A DNA stretch of 11,144 nt from Clostridiales bacterium (GTDB lineage: Bacteria; Bacillota; Clostridia; Tissierellales; Sedimentibacteraceae): NCBI GenBank assembly GCA_003497505.1, contig DNNV01000182.1, positions 1-11,144 on the forward strand, given 5' to 3'. Within the stretch, counting starts at the first letter, position 1, and the number at the start of each line of letters is the position of its first letter. Shown here one piece after another: positions 1 through 6,792 of this stretch. A program made the position numbers and the translations under genes. The notes under the pieces were generated by a model that was not told the DNA's origin, made no database searches, and saw only the letters and a list, made by a program, of their open reading frames with translations.

Positions 1-1
1 C

Positions 2-679
2 ATCGCCAGAAATGTAAAGGCGGAAGGCGCCAAGATACTTAGAGGAGGCGCATGGAAGCCAAGAACATCCCCGTATGCATTCCAAGGTCTTAAGGCTGAC
101 GGACTTGAGCTTTTAAGCATGGCAAAGGAAGAAACGGGAATGCCTATAGTATCTGAAATAACAAATACTGCACACATTGATATGTTCATGGAATCTGTTG
201 ATATATTCCAGGTGGGAGCACGCAATATGCAGAACTTTGAGCTTCTGAAGGAGCTTGGAAAGATAAATAAGCCGGTGCTGCTTAAGAGAGGTTTCTCAAA
301 TACTATTGAAGAGCTTCTTATGTCAGCCGAGTATGTTATGAGTGGTGGCAACAACAATGTTATATTGTGTGAAAGAGGAATAAGGTCATTTGAAACATAC
401 ACCAGAAATACTCTTGATATAAGTGCGATACCTGCTCTTAAAAAGTTGAGCCATCTTCCGGTAATAGTAGATCCGAGCCACGCAGCAGGAATGAGCTGGA
501 TGGTTGAACCTCTGTCAATGGCGGCCATTGCGGCGGGAGCTGATGGACTGATAATCGAAGTTCACAATGACCCTGCAAATGCACTTTGCGACGGAGCACA
601 GTCCCTTACCTACGACGAGTTCAATAACACAATGACAAAACTGAGATTGATCGCAAACACCGTGGGAAGGAAACTATAG
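2..679 (+). CDS. aroF: 3-deoxy-7-phosphoheptulonate (DAHP) synthase, AroF type, C-terminal part (5' end outside window)
   Basis: This enzyme condenses phosphoenolpyruvate with erythrose 4-phosphate, the first step of the cytosolic shikimate pathway. The reading frame is already open at base 2, so the first ATG inside the window (119) is internal and not the start. Visible are 225 residues of the TIM-barrel C-terminal part. The motif KPRTSP (GGAWKPRTSPYAFQGL) comes first, then FQVGARNMQNF, LLKRG, VIVDPSHAAG, IEVHNDP and CDGAQSL. In this family the His of DPSH, the Glu of the EVH segment and the Asp of CDGAQ are metal ligands; the Cys ligand lies upstream of the window. The motif set matches the type I-beta (KDO8P-synthase-like) family. 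Any N-terminal regulatory domain (ferredoxin-like, ACT, or a fused chorismate mutase) cannot be judged. The stop TAG is separated by a single base from pheA. Function is very secure. Confidence 0.96.
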   Translation: MARNVKAEGAKILRGGAWKPRTSPYAFQGLKADGLELLSMAKEETGMPIVSEITNTAHIDMFMESVDIFQVGARNMQNFELLKELGKINKPVLLKRGFSNTIEELLMSAEYVMSGGNNNVILCERGIRSFETYTRNTLDISAIPALKKLSHLPVIVDPSHAAGMSWMVEPLSMAAIAAGADGLIIEVHNDPANALCDGAQSLTYDEFNNTMTKLRLIANTVGRKL

Positions 680-680
680 G

Positions 681-1760
681 ATGGAGCATGACTATTTATC
701 TGAAATAAGGGATAAGTATGATAAAGAAATAATGGAGCTGCTCATTAAGCGTATGGAAGCGGTGGCAGAATTGACAAGACGGGAAAGCAAGGGTGAAGAT
801 AATACGGCATACCCTGATGCTGAAACGGATTATATGGATGAATTCAGCTATCTGAGCAACGTTTTGAATTCGCTGGATTCAAAGTGCAGGCATATGAACC
901 TTCCTGAGACAGCAGGGATGTATGATGAAAATGCAAGACTTGAAAAGAGCCTTGTGAAAAAGGCATGCTATCAGGGACTTCCATTCTCATATTCCGAAAG
1001 CGCAGCAAAGGCACTGTTCGGTCATGCAGAGCTTATGAACAAAACAACATTCGAGGATGTTTTCAAGGCTGTTCATGAAGGTGCTGCGGATGTAGGAATT
1101 GTGCCCTTTGAGAATTCGACTGCAGGCTATATAAATGATGTATATGACCTTATATTGAAATATGACCTTTTTATAAACTACACATATGTGAAGAAAGTGG
1201 ATCACTGTCTCGCGGGTATTCCCGGAGCAGAGGAAGAGGACATAAAAGAGGTTCATTCCCATCCTCAGGCTCTGGCTCAGTGCAGGAAATATATCAGAAA
1301 CAGCGGCTACACGGAAGTTGCGGAAATAAATACTGCTGTCGCCGCTCAGAAAATAGCGGAAATGAATATAAAGGAAGCAGCATGCATATGTTCCGAGGAA
1401 GCTGCTCTGCATTATGGTCTTAAAATACTTCGGCATCAGATAAACCAGCAGAAGCTGAACTATACACGCTTTGCTGCTGTTTCAAAGAAAAAGGCAGTTG
1501 AAGAGGATCATAATCGTATCAGCTTTGTTTTCAACGTTTCTCATACCACGGGATCGCTGAGCAAGGTGCTGTCCATAATTGCATATTATGGCTGCAATCT
1601 TTATTATATAAATTCCAGACCTAATCTGAAAAATCCGTGGGAGTACATGTTTTATCTGGATTTTGAAGGAAACTTGGCTCATAAGCAGGTAAAGTGCCTT
1701 CTTTCTCAGCTTTGGGAAGAGGTACCGTTCATGAAGGTTTTAGGGAGTTTCAATGTGTAA
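681..1760 (+). CDS. pheA: Prephenate dehydratase with N-terminal chorismate mutase-like domain and C-terminal ACT domain
   Basis: Converts prephenate to phenylpyruvate on the phenylalanine branch; the N-terminal domain would rearrange chorismate to prephenate if active. Length is 359 aa, normal for a P-protein. Residues about 5-70 resemble the AroQ helix pattern (IRDKYDKEI, LLIKRMEAVAEL). Residues about 94-272 are the dehydratase domain: YQGLPFSYSE (97-106), DVGIVPFENSTAG (137-149), SHPQALAQC (193-201) and the catalytic TRF motif (262-264). Residues about 278-355 are an ACT domain with TGSLSKVL (290-297) and NSRP (311-314) in place of the usual ESRP; ACT domains here normally bind Phe for feedback inhibition. 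By eye the mutase domain keeps Arg10 and Arg24 but lacks clear equivalents of E. coli Lys39 and Arg51, so mutase activity is doubtful. The start is 1 nt after aroF, with GGAAGGA about 9 nt upstream. Confidence 0.95.
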   Translation: MEHDYLSEIRDKYDKEIMELLIKRMEAVAELTRRESKGEDNTAYPDAETDYMDEFSYLSNVLNSLDSKCRHMNLPETAGMYDENARLEKSLVKKACYQGLPFSYSESAAKALFGHAELMNKTTFEDVFKAVHEGAADVGIVPFENSTAGYINDVYDLILKYDLFINYTYVKKVDHCLAGIPGAEEEDIKEVHSHPQALAQCRKYIRNSGYTEVAEINTAVAAQKIAEMNIKEAACICSEEAALHYGLKILRHQINQQKLNYTRFAAVSKKKAVEEDHNRISFVFNVSHTTGSLSKVLSIIAYYGCNLYYINSRPNLKNPWEYMFYLDFEGNLAHKQVKCLLSQLWEEVPFMKVLGSFNV

Positions 1761-1781
1761 ATTCTAACAGGAGAGTACTAT

Positions 1782-2630
1782 ATGAATATAACAATTGTCG
1801 GACTTGGAGTTATAGGTGGATCTATGGCTAAAGCAATACGGGAAAATATCAGACCTGAAAATTTGTGGGCTGTTGATGTTGACTTTAATATATTGAAAGA
1901 AGCATATGAAGATGGCATTATCGATGATATCAACAGTGATGTAAAGATATATCTCGAAAGCTCCGACATGGTGATTTTATGTACTTATCCAAAGGCAGCC
2001 GTTGATTTTATCGTGTCAAACATGGATAATTTTAAGAGAAACACAATTATAACAGACACGTCCGGAATAAAGAGCAAAATCGTGGAAGAGGTACGAAAAA
2101 TTCTGCGGCAGGACTTAGAGTTTATAGGCGGGCATCCCATGGCTGGAAAAGAAAGCTCAGGATACAAATATTCTGACGGAAGAATATTCAGGGGAGCAAG
2201 CTATATTATAACCCCTGATGAATATTGCAGCAGCGAAAATGTGTTGCTGTTGAAGGAATTATTGTTTAAAATAGGATTTATGAAGGTAGTTGAGCTAACC
2301 CCGCCATCTCATGATAAGATAGTTGCATACACGAGCCAACTTCCCCACGTAATCGCATGTGCGGTAATAAGCAGTAAAAGTTTTGAAGAGGGAAAGGAAT
2401 GCATAGGAGGCAGCTTCAGAGATATGACCAGGGTGGCTGATATAAACTGTCAGCTATGGAGCGAGCTGCTTATTGATAACAAGGAAAATATACTTACAGA
2501 GATTTCATCCCTTGTGGATGATCTAAAAAATATACATGCAATAATAGAAAATAACGATAGATATAAGCTTGAAGAATTATTGAAAAGAAGCAGCATTATC
2601 AGGAGGGAGATGAATTATGAGGGAAATTAG
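1782..2630 (+). CDS. tyrA: Prephenate dehydrogenase (no ACT domain)
   Basis: Oxidatively decarboxylates prephenate to 4-hydroxyphenylpyruvate, the tyrosine branch. The 282-aa protein starts with a Rossmann fold: GLGVIGG (7-13), with the acidic residues of AVDVD (30-34) after strand 2 indicating NAD rather than NADP preference (inference). Other family motifs are TDTSGIKSK (91-99), GGHPMAGKESSG (116-127, His118 corresponding to the substrate-binding/catalytic His region), SQLPHV (185-190) and GGSFRDMTRVAD (209-220). At this length there is no C-terminal ACT domain, so allosteric control by Tyr through an ACT domain is not expected. AGGAG at 1769-1773 precedes the ATG; the gap to pheA is 21 nt. 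Its 3' end overlaps aroB by 14 nt, implying translational coupling. Confidence 0.95.
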   Translation: MNITIVGLGVIGGSMAKAIRENIRPENLWAVDVDFNILKEAYEDGIIDDINSDVKIYLESSDMVILCTYPKAAVDFIVSNMDNFKRNTIITDTSGIKSKIVEEVRKILRQDLEFIGGHPMAGKESSGYKYSDGRIFRGASYIITPDEYCSSENVLLLKELLFKIGFMKVVELTPPSHDKIVAYTSQLPHVIACAVISSKSFEEGKECIGGSFRDMTRVADINCQLWSELLIDNKENILTEISSLVDDLKNIHAIIENNDRYKLEELLKRSSIIRREMNYEGN

Positions 2631-3678
2631 TCTGAAATTAGGCAGCATATCAAGTGAAATAAAAATCAAAAAAGGAATGCTGAAGGATGCCGGCACAGAA
2701 GTAAAGAAGTATGTTGAAGGCAGCAAGGCAGCAATCATTACGGATGAGAATGTATTTTCACTGTACGGCAGGTCTCTCAAGGATTCACTGCTCAGTGAGG
2801 GCATTGCTGCAGATTATATAGTTGTTAAGCCCGGAGAGCAGAGTAAGTCTGTAGATACATTGAAAAAGGTATATTCTGAGCTTGTAAGTCTGAATATTAC
2901 CAGAGGAGACTTTATAATTGCACTGGGAGGAGGAGTTGTCGGTGACCTGGCGGGGTTCGCCGCATCGACATATCTTAGAGGGGTTGACTTTGTGCAGATA
3001 CCAACATCCCTTCTGGCGCAAATAGATTCCAGCATCGGAGGAAAGGTTGCCGTGGATCTGGATGAGGGAAAGAATCTTGTGGGAAGTTTCTATCATCCCA
3101 AGCTTGTGCTTATAGACCCCGAGCTGCTGAACACCCTCAACGACAGATTTATAAAGGACGGTCTTGGTGAGGCTGTTAAGTACGGCTGCATCAGTGATAT
3201 CGGTCTTTTTGAAAGTCTGATGATTATGAAATCAAGAGAACAGCTCTTTAATAATATAGAAGATATAATATACAGGTGCCTCCTTATAAAGAAGGAAATA
3301 GTGGAGGCAGATGAAAAGGACAAAGGACTGAGGATGACACTTAATTTCGGTCATACCTTCGGTCATGCCATAGAGAGATATTTTAATTACGAAAAATATT
3401 CCCACGGTGAAGCTGTTTCGCTGGGGATGTATCATATAACCAGCAAAAGCGAGGAGCTTGGATACACAGAGGTTGGAACGGCAGAAAAGATAAGGGAAGC
3501 CCTGGAAAATCTGGGGATTGAATACAGAATGCCGGAAATGTCTAGGAAAGAGGTTGAAAATGCAATACTTCTTGATAAGAAAAACATTTCAGGAAATCTC
3601 AACCTCATACTGCTCAGGAAAATCGGAATTTGCTTTATAGAAAAAATTCCGGTGTCAAGTCTCAATAAATTCATTTAA
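2617..3678 (+). CDS. aroB: 3-dehydroquinate synthase
   Basis: Cyclises DAHP to 3-dehydroquinate, step 2 of the shikimate pathway, with NAD and a divalent metal (normally zinc) in the cytosol. The 353-aa length is typical. The NAD-binding core is clear: LGGGVVGDLAGFAAS (103-117), RGVDFVQIPTSLLAQ (121-135) and SSIGGKVAVDL (138-148). Metal ligands expected for the family are Glu185 in GLGEAVKYG, His246 in NFGHTFGHAIE and His263 in SHGEAVSLGM; all three are present. The start is fixed by the strong site AGGAGGG at 2601-2607, 9 nt before the ATG and inside the end of tyrA. No defect is seen. Confidence 0.97.
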   Translation: MREISLKLGSISSEIKIKKGMLKDAGTEVKKYVEGSKAAIITDENVFSLYGRSLKDSLLSEGIAADYIVVKPGEQSKSVDTLKKVYSELVSLNITRGDFIIALGGGVVGDLAGFAASTYLRGVDFVQIPTSLLAQIDSSIGGKVAVDLDEGKNLVGSFYHPKLVLIDPELLNTLNDRFIKDGLGEAVKYGCISDIGLFESLMIMKSREQLFNNIEDIIYRCLLIKKEIVEADEKDKGLRMTLNFGHTFGHAIERYFNYEKYSHGEAVSLGMYHITSKSEELGYTEVGTAEKIREALENLGIEYRMPEMSRKEVENAILLDKKNISGNLNLILLRKIGICFIEKIPVSSLNKFI

Positions 3679-3679
3679 T

Positions 3680-3683
3680 GGAG
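3680..3683 (+). promoter_or_regulatory. Shine-Dalgarno that decides the aroA start
   Basis: GGAG followed by a 6-nt spacer to the ATG at 3690. The earlier in-frame ATG at 3678 has only AT-rich sequence in front of it, so 3690 is the better start, though coupled re-initiation at 3678 on the aroB stop cannot be excluded. Confidence 0.7.
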
Positions 3684-3689
3684 TACATT

Positions 3690-4943
3690 ATGGAAGCTAT
3701 TGTAATAAAGCCGTCAAGGCTGAAAGGAAAAATGTATGCACCTCCTTCAAAGAGCATGAGCCACAGAGCAGTAATATGTGCAGGGCTGAGCAGCGGAGAG
3801 AGCAAAGTGGAGCATGTCATATTGTCGGAGGATATTAAAGCCACCATAGAAGCAATGAGGCAGCTTGGTGCAAGTATCAAAATAACAGGTGATGAGTATG
3901 ATAGCACTCTCATTGTGAGGGGCAGCACCGAGGGTGTGAAGGAATCAATTATCAACTGCAGAGAATCTGGCTCCACCCTTAGATTTATGATACCTGTGGG
4001 TACGATGCTTTCAGAAAAGTGCATATTCACCGGTTATGGAAGATTAATTGAGAGACCCTTGAACGTATTTTACGAAATATTTAAAAAGGATGGCATAGCC
4101 TACGAAACAGAAAACGGAATGCTGCCACTTAAGGTTTCAGGCAAGCTGAAAGGCGGAAGCTACAGCATGACAGGTGCGGTGAGCTCCCAGTTCGTATCCG
4201 GATTGCTTTTTGCATTGCCGCTGCTTGACAATGATTCGGTCATTGAAATTACAGACAAGATGGAATCAAAGGGATATATAGACCTTACTCTGAGTATGCT
4301 TGAAAAATTCGGCATCAATATAGAAAATAACAACCATATGGATTTTAAAATCAAGGGTGGTTCGAAATACAAAAATACAAATTATCGTGTTGAGGGAGAT
4401 TATTCTCAGGCGGCATTTTTCGTAGTTGCAAAAGAAATCGGAAATAGCGTGGAATGCTTCGATCTCAATAAGGATTCCATGCAGGGCGACAAGGAAATCA
4501 TGGACATAGTGAGACTTTATGATAATGCCGGAGATACCGTAACCATTGACGTGTCACAGATACCCGACCTTGTTCCCATAATGGCGGTGCTTGCTTCTCT
4601 TAAGGAAGGCGTTACTACACATATAATAAATGCAGGAAGGCTCAGAATCAAGGAATCTGACAGGCTGAAGGCCATACAGACAGAGCTTTCCAAAATAGGA
4701 GCCGATATTGAGGAGCAGGGAGACGGGCTGCGCATAACAGGAAAGAGTGAGCTGAAAGGCGGAGCAACGGTGGAAAGCTGGAATGACCACCGCATAGCAA
4801 TGGCTTTAGCTATAGCCGCAACAGGCTGCCGAGAGGAAATTATATTGGAAGGCCATATGGCTGTTACGAAATCCTATCCTAATTTTTGGGATGAATACAG
4901 AAGGCTGGGAGGAGAAGTGCATGAGTTCAATGACAGGCAATAA
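3690..4943 (+). CDS. aroA: 3-phosphoshikimate 1-carboxyvinyltransferase (EPSP synthase)
   Basis: Transfers the enolpyruvyl group of PEP to shikimate 3-phosphate, step 6 of the pathway and the target of glyphosate. From the preferred start the protein is 417 aa. Visible motifs are SKSMSHRA (20-27, substrate-binding Lys21 and Arg26), ESGSTLRF (92-99), GYGRLIERPLN (115-125), SSQFVSG (165-171), GDYSQAAFF (236-244), IPDLVP (291-296, catalytic Asp293), RIKESDR (319-325), NDHRIAMAL (365-373) and SYPNFWDEY (395-403). An in-frame ATG at 3678 overlaps the aroB stop (TAATG) but has no Shine-Dalgarno. The ATG at 3690 has GGAG at 3680-3683 with a 6-nt spacer and gives the usual MEAIVIKP beginning, so I choose it. 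Its end overlaps aroC by 23 nt. Confidence 0.96.
   Translation: MEAIVIKPSRLKGKMYAPPSKSMSHRAVICAGLSSGESKVEHVILSEDIKATIEAMRQLGASIKITGDEYDSTLIVRGSTEGVKESIINCRESGSTLRFMIPVGTMLSEKCIFTGYGRLIERPLNVFYEIFKKDGIAYETENGMLPLKVSGKLKGGSYSMTGAVSSQFVSGLLFALPLLDNDSVIEITDKMESKGYIDLTLSMLEKFGINIENNNHMDFKIKGGSKYKNTNYRVEGDYSQAAFFVVAKEIGNSVECFDLNKDSMQGDKEIMDIVRLYDNAGDTVTIDVSQIPDLVPIMAVLASLKEGVTTHIINAGRLRIKESDRLKAIQTELSKIGADIEEQGDGLRITGKSELKGGATVESWNDHRIAMALAIAATGCREEIILEGHMAVTKSYPNFWDEYRRLGGEVHEFNDRQ
4908..4914 (+). promoter_or_regulatory. Shine-Dalgarno that decides the aroC start
   Basis: GGAGGAG lies inside the 3' end of aroA, 6 nt before the ATG at 4921. An upstream in-frame ATG at 4891 would add ten residues atypical of chorismate synthase and has no comparable site. 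Confidence 0.8.
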
Positions 4944-6027
4944 ACTAAAAATAAGTATATTTGGTGAATCTCACGGCGAAGCAATCGGAGTTGTTATGGA
5001 CGGGCTTCCGCCGGGAATAAGAGTAGACCGCGAATATATTGAGAAGCAATTGGCAAGAAGGGCTCCCGGGAAAAATAATCTGTCAACTGCAAGGAAGGAA
5101 GAAGATTCCTTCAGCATAGTAAGCGGAATATTCGAAGGAAGAACAACCGGTGCACCTCTGTGCGCAATTATACAGAACAAGGATACACGTTCAAAGGACT
5201 ATTCGGAGCTAAAGATAAAAATGCGTCCAGGACACAGCGATTATCCCGGCCATGTGAAATATATGGGCTTCAACGACTACAGAGGCGGCGGACACTTTTC
5301 TGGAAGAATAACGGCACCTCTTCTGTTGGCAGGCTCCATTGCTATGAGCATTCTAGAAAATTACAAGGGTATATACATAGGAAGCCGCATTAAAAAGGTT
5401 TACACTGTTGAAGACGACATCAGCTTTGAAACAAACACAGAAACCATTTTGAAATTAAGGAAAAGTGATTTTCCTGTCATAAATGATGAGGCAGGAGAAA
5501 AAATGAAGAGCGAAATACTCAGAGCGAAGGAAGAAGGAGATTCCGTAGGCGGTGTTGCTGAAACGGTTATTTTAAACGTGCCCGCAGGCTACGGTGAGCC
5601 ATTTTTCGATTCGGTGGAAAGCAGGCTGTCTCACATGATATTTTCCATACCTGCGGTAAAGGGCATAGAATTCGGTGAAGGATTTGACATAACAGACATG
5701 AGAGGCTTTCAGGCAAACGACCCATACGCCGCTGAGGGCGGCAGAATTATTGCAAAAACTAACAAGAACGGCGGAATTTTAGGCGGCATAACAAACGGAA
5801 TGCCAATAAAATTCAGAACTGCCATCAAGCCGACCGCATCCATATCGAAGGTTCAGGATACTGTAAACATAGATACTATGGAAAATACAACACTTCAGGT
5901 TGAAGGCCGCCACGACCCGTGCATACTGCAAAGAGCAATACCTGTTATAGACGGTGCTGCTGCACTTGTGGTGCTTGACCTGATTATGGAAAGAGACGGT
6001 GAGCTGCTGAAGGAGGAAGTGCTGTGA
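4921..6027 (+). CDS. aroC: Chorismate synthase
   Basis: Converts EPSP to chorismate, step 7, using reduced FMN. From 4921 the protein is 368 aa and starts near the family's conserved beginning (GNKLKISIFGESHG). Motifs: GESHGEAIGVVMDGLPPG (15-32, His18), RRAPGKN (46-52), TTGAPL (75-80), RPGHSDYPGH (102-111, His105), FNDYRGGGHFSGR (117-129), then NGGILGGITNGMP and GRHDPC near the C-terminus. The conserved active-site histidines of the family are present. The start overlaps aroA by 23 nt and the stop overlaps the aroK start by 4 nt (GTGA), so both junctions look translationally coupled. Whether flavin reduction is by an internal or a partner reductase cannot be told; no reductase gene is adjacent. 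Confidence 0.96.
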   Translation: MSSMTGNKLKISIFGESHGEAIGVVMDGLPPGIRVDREYIEKQLARRAPGKNNLSTARKEEDSFSIVSGIFEGRTTGAPLCAIIQNKDTRSKDYSELKIKMRPGHSDYPGHVKYMGFNDYRGGGHFSGRITAPLLLAGSIAMSILENYKGIYIGSRIKKVYTVEDDISFETNTETILKLRKSDFPVINDEAGEKMKSEILRAKEEGDSVGGVAETVILNVPAGYGEPFFDSVESRLSHMIFSIPAVKGIEFGEGFDITDMRGFQANDPYAAEGGRIIAKTNKNGGILGGITNGMPIKFRTAIKPTASISKVQDTVNIDTMENTTLQVEGRHDPCILQRAIPVIDGAAALVVLDLIMERDGELLKEEVL

Positions 6028-6512
6028 AAAATATTGTCCTCATAGGAATGCCTGGTAGTGGTAAAACTACCATAGGAAAGCTGTTGTCCAAGGAGTTGGG
6101 CATGAGCTTTATCGATATGGACGACTACATACAAAAAACTGAGCAAAAAAGCATAAAAGAGCTTTTCGCACAGGGAGAAAGCTACTTTAGAGATGCGGAA
6201 ACCATATGCGCCGAGGAATTAAGCAAACTCAGCTCGCATGTAATAGCAGCGGGAGGCGGAATTGTGGTCAGAAGAGAAAATATCGACCACTTGAAAAAAA
6301 GCTCTGTTATAGTATTTATAAACAGAACAGTTGAAAATATAATCGGAGACATAGACTGTGAAACGCGCCCGCTGCTGGCAGAGGGAGCAGAAAGATTATA
6401 CAAGTTGTACAATGACAGGATAGAGCTGTACAAAGCCTACTGCCACATTGAAATACCAAACAATGAATCTGCAGCGGCGGCAGTATCGGAAATAATGAAA
6501 AAAATACACTGA
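6024..6512 (+). CDS. aroK: Shikimate kinase (GTG start)
   Basis: Phosphorylates shikimate at the 3-OH with ATP, step 5. The 162-aa protein has Walker A GMPGSGKT (8-15), the shikimate-binding acidic segment FIDMDD (29-34), SYFRDAE (53-59, Arg56), the AAGGGI loop (75-80) and the lid segment ETRPLL (113-118, Arg115). The start is GTG, overlapping the aroC stop by 4 nt, with AGGAGG at 6011-6016 and a 7-nt spacer. It is the last gene of the aro operon in this window; its final codons form the left arm of the terminator hairpin. Confidence 0.95.
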   Translation: MKNIVLIGMPGSGKTTIGKLLSKELGMSFIDMDDYIQKTEQKSIKELFAQGESYFRDAETICAEELSKLSSHVIAAGGGIVVRRENIDHLKKSSVIVFINRTVENIIGDIDCETRPLLAEGAERLYKLYNDRIELYKAYCHIEIPNNESAAAAVSEIMKKIH

Positions 6513-6537
6513 AGAATTTTCTACAGTGTATTTTTTT
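6498..6537. terminator. Bidirectional Rho-independent terminator between aroK and the peptide gene
   Basis: A perfect 14-bp inverted repeat: seven A plus TACACTG (6498-6511) pairs with CAGTGTA plus seven T (6524-6537), with a 12-nt loop. The hairpin ends in a T-run on each strand, so it can stop the aro operon transcript on plus and the XRE-TPR/peptide transcript on minus. The aroK stop codon lies at the base of the left arm and the peptide stop codon is 8 nt beyond the right arm. Confidence 0.88.
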
Positions 6538-6545
6538 AGTTGTTA

Positions 6546-6692
6546 TTAAGCATGATGAACTAAATTAACAGCGCTGCCTGTTCCAGGTGGGTCACTGTAA
6601 GGCTTGGGTGTTGGTGGATCAATGATAATTGTACCAACTAAAAGAATAGTTAATAGTGATCCGATAATTATTGTTCTTAAATTCAGCTTCAT
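6546..6692 (-). CDS. Candidate RRNPP signalling propeptide (48 aa, secreted)
   Basis: A short gene read directly from the minus strand. The protein starts MKLNLRTIIIGSLLTILL, with basic residues at 2 and 6 and a hydrophobic segment from about 7 to 24. It then switches abruptly to a Pro/Gly-rich polar tail with DPPTPKP (25-31), YSDPPGTGS (32-40) and AVNLVHHA at the C-terminus. This is the layout of Phr/PapR/NprX-type propeptides: Sec signal plus a short C-terminal pheromone. The start has a good ribosome binding site (AAAGGACGAGG, 6 nt from ATG) and a sigma-A-like promoter 48 nt upstream. The gene lies 100 bp downstream of, and co-directional with, an XRE-TPR protein, the standard receptor-then-peptide order. 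No perfect A-X-A cleavage site is seen, so processing is uncertain. Alternative: a small secreted or membrane peptide of another kind. The mature pheromone sequence cannot be determined here. Confidence 0.8.
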   Translation of the reverse strand: MKLNLRTIIIGSLLTILLVGTIIIDPPTPKPYSDPPGTGSAVNLVHHA

Positions 6693-6739
6693 AACTTACC
6701 TCGTCCTTTTATGGATATTTTGCATCACATCACATAAGA

Positions 6740-6768
6740 ATAATAACATATAAGGTCGAAAAAAGCAA
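6740..6768 (-). promoter_or_regulatory. Sigma-A-like promoter of the peptide gene
   Basis: On the minus strand TTGCTT (6763-6768) and TATTAT (6740-6745) are separated by exactly 17 bp, a close match to the -35/-10 consensus. Transcription would start near 6733, giving a leader of about 40 nt. This allows the peptide to be expressed separately from the receptor gene, as in other RRNPP loci. Confidence 0.6.
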
Positions 6769-6770
6769 GG

Positions 6771-6785
6771 CATTTCATAAAAATG
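6771..6785. promoter_or_regulatory. Candidate operator, inverted repeat CATTT-N5-AAATG
   Basis: A perfect 5-bp inverted repeat with a 5-nt centre sits 2 bp upstream of the -35 box of the peptide promoter, where a transcription activator would bind. The adjacent XRE-TPR protein is the obvious candidate binder (inference). A repeat this short can arise by chance in AT-rich DNA. Confidence 0.3.
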
Positions 6786-6792
6786 TATCAAA

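Noticed and set aside
119..679. ATG at 119 as start of a 186-aa DAHP synthase
   Set aside because: The frame is open upstream to base 2 and encodes the conserved GGAWKPRTSP region, so 119 is an internal Met.
987..1436. Long antisense ORFs under pheA, tyrA, aroB, aroA and aroC
   Set aside because: They are shadows of strongly conserved enzymes on the other strand and show no recognisable domains or start signals.
6725..6778. 17-codon minus-strand ORF (MKCLAFFDL...) between the receptor and peptide genes
   Set aside because: No Shine-Dalgarno, overlaps the peptide promoter, and has no propeptide features.
6776..6792. Match to a PlcR box (TATGNAAN4TNCATA) near the peptide promoter
   Set aside because: Only the left half (TATGAAATGCCTT) fits; the CATA half is missing, so it is not a PlcR box.
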